DNA of 26,205 bases from positions 1 to 26,205 of IMG/VR virus record IMGVR_UViG_3300047121_000328; one strand, given 5' to 3'. This stretch comes from a virus. Positions 21,070-26,205 of this stretch are shown here, in pieces (position 1 is the stretch's first letter; every line of letters starts with the position of its first letter). The notes beneath the pieces were generated by a model. It searched no databases. It had not been told where the DNA came from and saw nothing but the letters and a program-made list of their open reading frames with translations. A program made the position numbers and the translations under genes.

Positions 21070-22196
21070 GCGCCCCCTTTCTTGTTCGCGCGGGCCTTGC
21101 GCTCAGCAAGAGCGGCCGCGATCGGATCGTCCTCGGAGTCCGTCCGAGGTGCGGGACCGTGGCGAAGTGCCTCGATCGAGTCTCGCGCGACGTCCGCCTG
21201 AGACGGGCTTCGCGCGGGGTCCGGCGTCGGTGCGGGCGGTTTCGCGTCCGCCGCGGGGGCCGGAGGCGAGGGGGCCTTCGCGCCGCCCGTCGCGACGAGC
21301 ATCGCGACGGCCCCGAGGAGGTAGTCCGAGCTCTTGCCGGCGGTGTCGAACTCAGGGGCCGCCATCTTGAGGATCGAGGCCATGACGTCCTCGGTGGACG
21401 TCGCCGCGGCCGCGGGGTCCGCCGCGTCGAGACGCCGCGGATCGCCGGTCATCGTACGCAGCGTGGCGATCATCGAGGCGCGGACGTGCGCGTCACGCTT
21501 CGCGTTCGCCTCGAGGGAATCCGCGCGCTGGCGTTCACGTTCCGCGCGAGCTTCGAGCGCGCGGACGTGCTCGGCGGATCCCTGGACGACTTCGAGGCCG
21601 TCGATCTTGATCATGGTCATGTCTGGGATCGTGGCAGGATCCGCGGCGTCGAGCAAGATCCGCACGTCGGGCCCCGCGCGGCCCTGTCCCGCACGCAACA
21701 GGGCAAGATGATTGTAGCGGATTCTCCGCTGGATCCCGTCGTACGGCTCACCCTCGGGGGTCGTCCCGGGGGTCGGATCGTAGTCCGCGAGGTATCCCGC
21801 CGAGACCTCGCGGCCGATCTCCTTCGCGAGGACCCCGCCGACGGCGTCCGCGTCCGAGACGACCACTGCGACGCGGACGAACCGCGGATCCTCGGGGTCC
21901 ACTGCGCCTGCCCCGGAGACATGACCGACGGCCTCGGCGGACCACGTCGACGCGGTGACCAAGGATCCGTCCTCGGGGTGCGCCACGGTGACGGGGACGT
22001 CCGCCCACGTCGCGAGAGACTCCGGCGCGTGGACTTCCTCCGGGGGGCGATATTCGCGGCGCTCCGTGCCGTCCGCGAGGCGATAGACGAGGACCCCCGT
22101 ACGAGTCGATCGCGCCTCGAGGCGGACGCCCCCGCCCGTCGTCGTAGTCCACTGGTCGGTGCGCTCGAGGCGATCGACCCTCGTGATCTCTTCCAT
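21066..22196 (-). CDS. DUF2213 capsid protease fused to scaffold-like tail
   Basis: This is a 376-residue protein. Residues about 25-185 match DUF2213: GVLVYRLADGTERREYRPPE, VPVTVAHPEDGSLVTAST with His73, EVSAGYLADYDPTPGTTPEG with probable nucleophile Ser132, and RRIRYNHLALLRAGQGRAG with probable catalytic His163. Residues about 208-250 are a coiled coil (VRALEARAERERQRADSL). The C-terminal third is Pro/Ala-rich and ends in a basic helix, as in scaffolding regions. The protease should cleave scaffold and capsid precursors during head maturation. The ATG lies 4 bases after the upstream stop. Confidence 0.85.
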   Translation of the reverse strand: MEEITRVDRLERTDQWTTTTGGGVRLEARSTRTGVLVYRLADGTERREYRPPEEVHAPESLATWADVPVTVAHPEDGSLVTASTWSAEAVGHVSGAGAVDPEDPRFVRVAVVVSDADAVGGVLAKEIGREVSAGYLADYDPTPGTTPEGEPYDGIQRRIRYNHLALLRAGQGRAGPDVRILLDAADPATIPDMTMIKIDGLEVVQGSAEHVRALEARAERERQRADSLEANAKRDAHVRASMIATLRTMTGDPRRLDAADPAAAATSTEDVMASILKMAAPEFDTAGKSSDYLLGAVAMLVATGGAKAPSPPAPAADAKPPAPTPDPARSPSQADVARDSIEALRHGPAPRTDSEDDPIAAALAERKARANKKGGA

Positions 22197-22200
22197 CGCC

Positions 22201-22935
22201 CTAGTCTAGTACGGGGATCGCGACGCAGCGACACTGAAAGTCGCCGCCCGGATGGTGCCTGTTGCCCTTCGCGTCCGTGATCGGACCGTCCCCGGACCAC
22301 TCGAAGATCTGTCCGTCGAGCTCCGCGTGTCGAGGGCGGACGCGCTCGTCCCGCGACGTGGACCACTTGTAGCGTCGGATCCCCGACTGCGTCTGTCGGG
22401 CCTTCGTGACTTGCCCCGAGAGCTTGAGAGTCTGATCACGGGCCAAGAGATCGGCGTGCCTTCGTGCGACCCCGAGGCGATCCTGGATCTCACGGCGGAC
22501 CGTCTCGACGCGCGCGCCGCGGCGCTCCGCGTCCACGAGGAGATCCCGCAGTGAGGCGACCTCGGACCGTGCGAGGGTTCGAATGAGTTTCAGGTTCTCC
22601 CGACGGAACGCCGCGACCCTCCGCCGCGTCACGAGATCCGAAAGGTCCACCGTCGGGAGCCTCGGGAGGCCCAATTCCCGAAGGGCGCGACCGACGTCGA
22701 ACGCGGCCCCTTGCTCGGTCGCGACGGCCGATCGATCGATCTCCGTCACGAGACCCCGAGAGGTGACGGAGGTCTCGACTTGCGCCCGGAACGCGGCGAC
22801 CTTCGCGCGGATCCATTCCGAGGCGTCCGCCCGTGATTCGTACGCATCGGCGAGATCCTGCCAGGGCCATGAAGCGACCAAGGCACGATAGACCCGCAAC
22901 AGGCGCGGGAGGCCCGCGACGCGACGCTCGGTCAC
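22201..22935 (-). CDS. MuF-like/SPP1 gp7-like head morphogenesis protein
   Basis: This is a protein of about 244 residues. Its C-terminal part (KWSTSRDERVRPRHAELDGQ, IFEWSGDGPITDAKGNRHHP, GGDFQCRCVAIPVLD) carries the SPP1 gp7/MuF pattern: a DxRVRPxHxxLDG, an HPGxxxxCRC motif and terminal strand. The preceding region is helical and basic (VRREIQDRLGVARRHADLLA). I chose GTG at 22935 because it makes a GTGA overlap with the portal stop; the ATG at 22995 adds 20 Arg-rich residues that overlap the portal gene. It attaches to the portal and is usually a minor capsid or injected protein. Confidence 0.85.
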   Translation of the reverse strand: MTERRVAGLPRLLRVYRALVASWPWQDLADAYESRADASEWIRAKVAAFRAQVETSVTSRGLVTEIDRSAVATEQGAAFDVGRALRELGLPRLPTVDLSDLVTRRRVAAFRRENLKLIRTLARSEVASLRDLLVDAERRGARVETVRREIQDRLGVARRHADLLARDQTLKLSGQVTKARQTQSGIRRYKWSTSRDERVRPRHAELDGQIFEWSGDGPITDAKGNRHHPGGDFQCRCVAIPVLD

Positions 22936-24308
22936 GACGCGCGCCAAGTCCCGCGGTAGGCGATCGCGCCGGACGCGTCCCGCTCGACGGCCCATTCACG
23001 CTCGACACCGCACAATGGGCAACGGTTCGACCTTCCGTGAGGGCACCGATCGGCGCCGAGCTCGGACATTCTCACGGCGAGCACCGACGGGGCGGAGATC
23101 GCCGGTTCGGCTTCGTCCGTCGCGACGTCGATCGGATCGTCGAACGTCGTCGGCGGTTCGGCGACGCCGGTCCGGATCTCTTCCGGGGTCGCGAGGCCCG
23201 CATTGACCCGAACGGCGTCCGTGTCCGCCTCGAGCTTCCGGAGTTCGGCGAGTTCCTTCGCCGTCGGTTCCCGCATCGGGGGCCACTCGTTCACGGCTTC
23301 GGGCCAGCCGATCGAGAGAAGGCGCGCCAGCGGCTCGTCCAGCGTATCGCGTCGCCACGCGGTGACTTCTTCGTCCCATGTCCCGCGCGAGGCCTCGCCC
23401 GTGGCATTGAGTCCGCCGGGCGAGTCTCCGAAGAGGATCTGCACGGGGATCCGAGACTCCGCCGAGACGCGAGTCATGGCCCGATCGAGGATCTCCGGGA
23501 GCCCGGCGAACGAAGGCGAGACGTACTGATACGTTTCACCTTCCTCAAGCAGGGTGATCCCCGCCGCGGATCGACCCATCCGGAGGGCCGCGGCGCGCGC
23601 CGCGACGAGACGGGAATCGGTCGACAGTGCGTCCAGCAAGTGCTTCATCGTGAGGACCCCTTCGGAGGCCCGTTGCACGAGTGCACCGACGGAAGCACAG
23701 GCCGCGGCGTAGTCCCGGAGGGAGCCCCAGCAAGTTTCGAGGACGGGGACGTCCCATCCGTTGCGCCGGTCGCGTTCATCGTCCGTGGTTTCGATCCCCC
23801 GGACGACGAGGACCCTCGATCGGTGGACGGTGAACCCCCCGCGCCCGCGAACTCCGCGGAGGATGCGGAAGCGCTCGCAGTCCTCGAGATCGCGCCAAGC
23901 GCCGACACGATGGACGTACCTGCAGTCGTAGACGCGAAGCCAACGGACTTCCCGAGGGCCGGGCGCCATCGGTTCCGAGGCGGGGACATGAACGTCATCG
24001 GTGCCCACGACGATCACGGCCCCGCCGTGGAGCCTCGCGAGTTTCCCCGCCCGAGCGAGCGCCCCGAGGGCGCGGACCTTGGCGAGGCCCGCCGCGGTCG
24101 CGGGGTCCGTTCCGAACCCGCGCCGAAGGGCGTGATCGGGGAACGAATCGACGATCGCCCTGGCGATGCCCCCGCCGTTATAGATCGATTCGAGGACGTG
24201 CTCCCCGAGGATCGATCCTCCGGTCCACGTCATCGAGGACGCGGCGTCCGTCGCGCCCCCGAGGCCCGTTGCGAGGTTCTCCCATGCGTCCGCGCGAGTA
24301 TTAGCCAC
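22932..24308 (-). CDS. Portal protein, DUF1073-like, with C-terminal Cys/His motif
   Basis: The 458-residue protein matches DUF1073 portals. The N-terminal part has YNGGGIARAIVDSFPDHALR, then RGFGTDP and GGAVIVVGTDDVHVPA. The middle has RVLVVRGIETTDDERDRRNG. The C-terminal region has VSPSFAGLPEILDRAMTRVS and ESRIPVQILFGDSPGGLNAT with GEASRGTWDEEV. It forms the ring through which DNA enters and leaves. Residues 422-433 (CPHGRSNRCPLC) form a possible zinc motif near the end, which is unusual for a portal. The GTG start at 24308 overlaps the terminase end by 8 bases. Its C-terminus abuts the MuF gene through GTGA. Confidence 0.85.
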   Translation of the reverse strand: MANTRADAWENLATGLGGATDAASSMTWTGGSILGEHVLESIYNGGGIARAIVDSFPDHALRRGFGTDPATAAGLAKVRALGALARAGKLARLHGGAVIVVGTDDVHVPASEPMAPGPREVRWLRVYDCRYVHRVGAWRDLEDCERFRILRGVRGRGGFTVHRSRVLVVRGIETTDDERDRRNGWDVPVLETCWGSLRDYAAACASVGALVQRASEGVLTMKHLLDALSTDSRLVAARAAALRMGRSAAGITLLEEGETYQYVSPSFAGLPEILDRAMTRVSAESRIPVQILFGDSPGGLNATGEASRGTWDEEVTAWRRDTLDEPLARLLSIGWPEAVNEWPPMREPTAKELAELRKLEADTDAVRVNAGLATPEEIRTGVAEPPTTFDDPIDVATDEAEPAISAPSVLAVRMSELGADRCPHGRSNRCPLCGVEREWAVERDASGAIAYRGTWRAS

Positions 24309-25713
24309 GGCCCAAGAGTGCCATGAGACGGGCCGTGTAACCAGCGCCGCGCGACAAGTAGCGAAGCGCTTGGCTCGCGGCGTCGATGTCGTCGTCCCTC
24401 GCGATCCGCGGGAAGCGTGGCCACTCCCGGCGCATGCGCTCGACGTGAGGCCCGTCGATCACGTGGACTCTTCCGGATCGCCATAGCGGCGTCGTCCCGA
24501 CGAATCGCGCCTCCTTCGAGCCTTCGGGGTTCACGAGTTCGATCCCGCCGACGGCGTCCCGTAGGACGTCCTCGCATGCGGGGCCGTTGGCCTTGTCCTC
24601 AATGAGGACCCTCGAGGCGGGCCACGCCGAGGAGTGTTCCGCGATCGTCGCGACCGTCTCCGTGAACGAGGCACGACGGAACACGGGCGGGGCCGCCATG
24701 AAAAAGTGGTCGTCCCTCGAGCGGATCCACCACTGGCCCGCGATCCAGTCCGAGGCTTCGTTGCCCTTGAAGGTCAGATCCCACGACTGGATCGCGGACC
24801 CGTCGGCGTAGGGGATCGAGTCCTTCGGGACGACGTCGATCCACGCGGGGTCGAACGAGGTTCCCTCGGTCCGGACGGGCCGTTGCTGATACTGCGCTTC
24901 CCATGTCCCTAGGAGGCGCAACGTAGATTCGAGCTCCGCGAGAACCGGTTCCGGGAACCGCGAGGGGAACAGCGGCTCGCCCTCCGCGGTACGGCGATCG
25001 CACGCCGCGGCCTCCGAATCGTGGACGTACCGCATCGGCAGTGACAGGCGCGACCATCCGGCGTCCACGGCGCGCGCGGTGACGTCGTCCGACGAGAGAC
25101 GTTGGCCTATGATCAAGCGGCCGAATGTCGCGGGATCCGTGGTCCGGTTGCTGAACGTCGTGTTGATCGCGGTCCAGGCGAACTCAAGGTTCGCCGGACT
25201 AGCAAAGGCATCCTGCGCCTTATTCGGATCGTCGACGACCAGAGTGTGACAGTGCCATCCGGTCCCTTTGCCTCGGATCGACGTATTCAACCGTCCCCCG
25301 CCGGCGACGGTCACGAGGTTCCCGACCGCGGTCGGTCCGGGGGCGAGGACGTCACCCCAGTGACGGCGGTACCATTCCGATCGAAGGAGGCCCGCGAGGG
25401 TCCCGGAGTCCCTATTCAGTAGCGCGGCGTCATACGAGACGTAGATGAACCGATGCGACGGATCCTTGGACCAGATCCACGCGGGGTAGAAGACCCCGGA
25501 GAACAGGCTCTTTCCGGTCGCCGGGGGGACGTTGATCACGAGGTCCCGAGGCTCGCGACGGTGGAACGATTCGATCGCTCGACAGAGTTCCTCGAGGTGC
25601 CACGACCCCGCGAACGGCGTCCCGCCGGGGATCTCCGTGTGCCTCCACGCGAGGCGCGCGAACCGATAGAGGCTCGAAGCCGCGGCCGCTCGCGTGAGGT
25701 CCTCGGGGGTCAC
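24301..25713 (-). CDS. terL: Terminase large subunit
   Basis: The 470-residue packaging motor has an N-terminal ATPase. The Walker A-like motif is VPPATGKS (residues 62-69), the Walker B is TLVVDDP (157-163), and IIGQRLSSDD (about 201-210) is typical of the motor's coupling region. The C-terminal nuclease starts with IQSWDLTFKGNEASDWIAGQ (about residues 308-327), where Asp311 should bind the catalytic metal, and continues to VLIEDKANGPACEDVL. It drives DNA into the prohead and cuts concatemers. The GTG start overlaps the Mom-like stop as GTGA. No small terminase is visible, so it may lie beyond the right edge. Confidence 0.95.
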   Translation of the reverse strand: MTPEDLTRAAAASSLYRFARLAWRHTEIPGGTPFAGSWHLEELCRAIESFHRREPRDLVINVPPATGKSLFSGVFYPAWIWSKDPSHRFIYVSYDAALLNRDSGTLAGLLRSEWYRRHWGDVLAPGPTAVGNLVTVAGGGRLNTSIRGKGTGWHCHTLVVDDPNKAQDAFASPANLEFAWTAINTTFSNRTTDPATFGRLIIGQRLSSDDVTARAVDAGWSRLSLPMRYVHDSEAAACDRRTAEGEPLFPSRFPEPVLAELESTLRLLGTWEAQYQQRPVRTEGTSFDPAWIDVVPKDSIPYADGSAIQSWDLTFKGNEASDWIAGQWWIRSRDDHFFMAAPPVFRRASFTETVATIAEHSSAWPASRVLIEDKANGPACEDVLRDAVGGIELVNPEGSKEARFVGTTPLWRSGRVHVIDGPHVERMRREWPRFPRIARDDDIDAASQALRYLSRGAGYTARLMALLGRG

Positions 25714-26205
25714 GGATTAACCCCGCGGAACATCCGGAAAGCGTCGGCGCGTGACCTCACGGGTACGCCTCTCCGCCATGTAGGCTCTTGGTACCCTGCC
25801 CACGGGTAGCGTCGGGCTAGCGTCGCGTCGCGCAATGCTAGGAGCGCACCGCGCCGATCGTCTGGACGCAGTAGGTACACCCATCGGTGTTTCGCCGCTT
25901 GGCGCTTCCCTCCGCGGGTCCCCGCGCCCGTGGGAGGGGGCCGTAGCACGTGCCACGTCGGTGCCCACCACCAATTGCAGGCCCGATACAGGGCGCCATC
26001 GTGACCGACGGACGGATCGGAGTAGCTCACTACCGTCGTGCACGTTGGCGCGTTCGAGCGGAGCCATTCGACGGCGGAGGCCCAATGCTGAGATCCAACG
26101 CCGCTGGTGATGCACCATCGGGAAAGCTCGAACCAGTCCGCGGGAAGCCGACGTGACGACGGGCCGGAGAAAGTCATTGTACAGCCGGGGGCCTCGAACA
26201 CCAAG
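25710..26205 (-). CDS. Mom-like DNA adenine modification protein, 5'-partial
   Basis: At least 164 residues are present and the frame is open to the right edge. The apparent TTG start at 26204 is probably not the real start. Residues about 28-80 (LSRWCITSGVGSQHWASAVE, WLRSN, then VVSYSDPSVGHDGALYRACN) match the Mom family signature SYxDPxxGHxGxxYxAxxW. KRQAAKHRWVYLLRP follows. Mom is a GNAT-fold enzyme that converts adenine in DNA to a carbamoylmethylated form and so blocks restriction. This protein would protect phage DNA before packaging. It is coupled to terL by GTGA, which suggests timing with packaging. Some phage proteins of this family are annotated only as hypothetical, and function should be tested. 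Confidence 0.75.
   Translation of the reverse strand, partial: LVFEAPGCTMTFSGPSSRRLPADWFELSRWCITSGVGSQHWASAVEWLRSNAPTCTTVVSYSDPSVGHDGALYRACNWWWAPTWHVLRPPPTGAGTRGGKRQAAKHRWVYLLRPDDRRGALLALRDATLARRYPWAGYQEPTWRRGVPVRSRADAFRMFRGVNP

Noticed and set aside
22935-22995. ATG at 22995 as MuF start
   Set aside because: It adds 20 Arg-rich residues overlapping the portal C-terminus; the GTG at 22935 makes the standard GTGA junction.
22833-24326. Long plus-strand frame (497 codons) over the portal and MuF genes
   Set aside because: It is Arg/Pro/Gly-rich shadow coding opposite two well-supported genes and has no recognisable motif; high GC makes such open frames common.

Overview
This window is the structural half of a tailed double-stranded DNA bacteriophage or prophage with a contractile tail (myovirus morphology). 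It is very GC-rich, with ATC, CTC, GTC, GAG and GGG/GCG codons dominating. Nearly every base is coding, and one strand carries almost everything: all confident genes read right to left on the minus strand, from about 26.2 kb down to 0.34 kb. The envelope-directed endolysin and a lipobox-bearing lysis protein point to a Gram-negative-type host. The codon style fits a high-GC environmental bacterium, but the host cannot be named from this sequence. No integrase, attachment site, tRNA or CRISPR array is visible.

Reading in the direction of transcription (right to left): (1) DNA modification and packaging: a Mom-like protein cut by the window edge (25710-26205) coupled to the large terminase (24301-25713). 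(2) Head: portal of the DUF1073 type, MuF/SPP1 gp7-like protein, DUF2213 protease fused to a scaffold-like tail, a cement-like protein, and the DUF2184 major capsid protein, followed by a strong hairpin. (3) Connector: a 104-aa unknown, DUF4054, a gp10-like completion protein and a neck terminator-like protein. (4) Tail: DUF3383 sheath, DUF3277 tube, a tail-assembly chaperone with a probable -1 frameshift extension, and tape measure. (5) Baseplate: Dit-like, plug, hub, Gp138-type spike, gp25-like wedge and gpJ-like wedge. This order resembles the simple baseplates of cyanophage Pam3 and Bcep781-type phages. (6) A lysis and host-contact block lies between gpJ and the DUF2612 (gpI-like) gene: a two-hydrophobic-segment protein with a lipobox, a one-TM holin candidate, a BppU-like domain protein, a fibre-like protein with an inserted domain, an unknown 194-aa protein, an endolysin and two repeat-rich or structural proteins. 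(7) DUF2612 and a BNR-repeat beta-propeller, probably receptor-binding.

The left 3.7 kb is an accessory region of small genes in short transcription units. Three units (upstream of 3740, 3085 and 1832) share a promoter of the form TTGAC-(16/17)-TACAWR with a 19-bp palindrome, TGTAAyGTCsGACrTTACA, lying in the spacer and overlapping the -10. A fourth, collapsed copy precedes 2835. Three genes share a second cassette: a GC-rich hairpin followed by a conserved start region. Within this region a small acidic protein (1608-1832) sits directly upstream of a small helix-turn-helix protein (1294-1563), downstream of an operator. This is the layout of anti-CRISPR (acr)-aca loci and is the best candidate here for an undescribed counter-defence system. 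The left end holds two duplicated Gly/Tyr/Asp-rich genes, one with a 27-unit hexanucleotide tandem repeat, converging on a single plus-strand gene at the window edge.

Most genes are joined by 4-base stop-start overlaps (ATGA, GTGA, once TTGA), so translational coupling probably sets relative expression. I used these overlaps to choose several starts. All functional calls come from reading motifs by eye; no database search was run.
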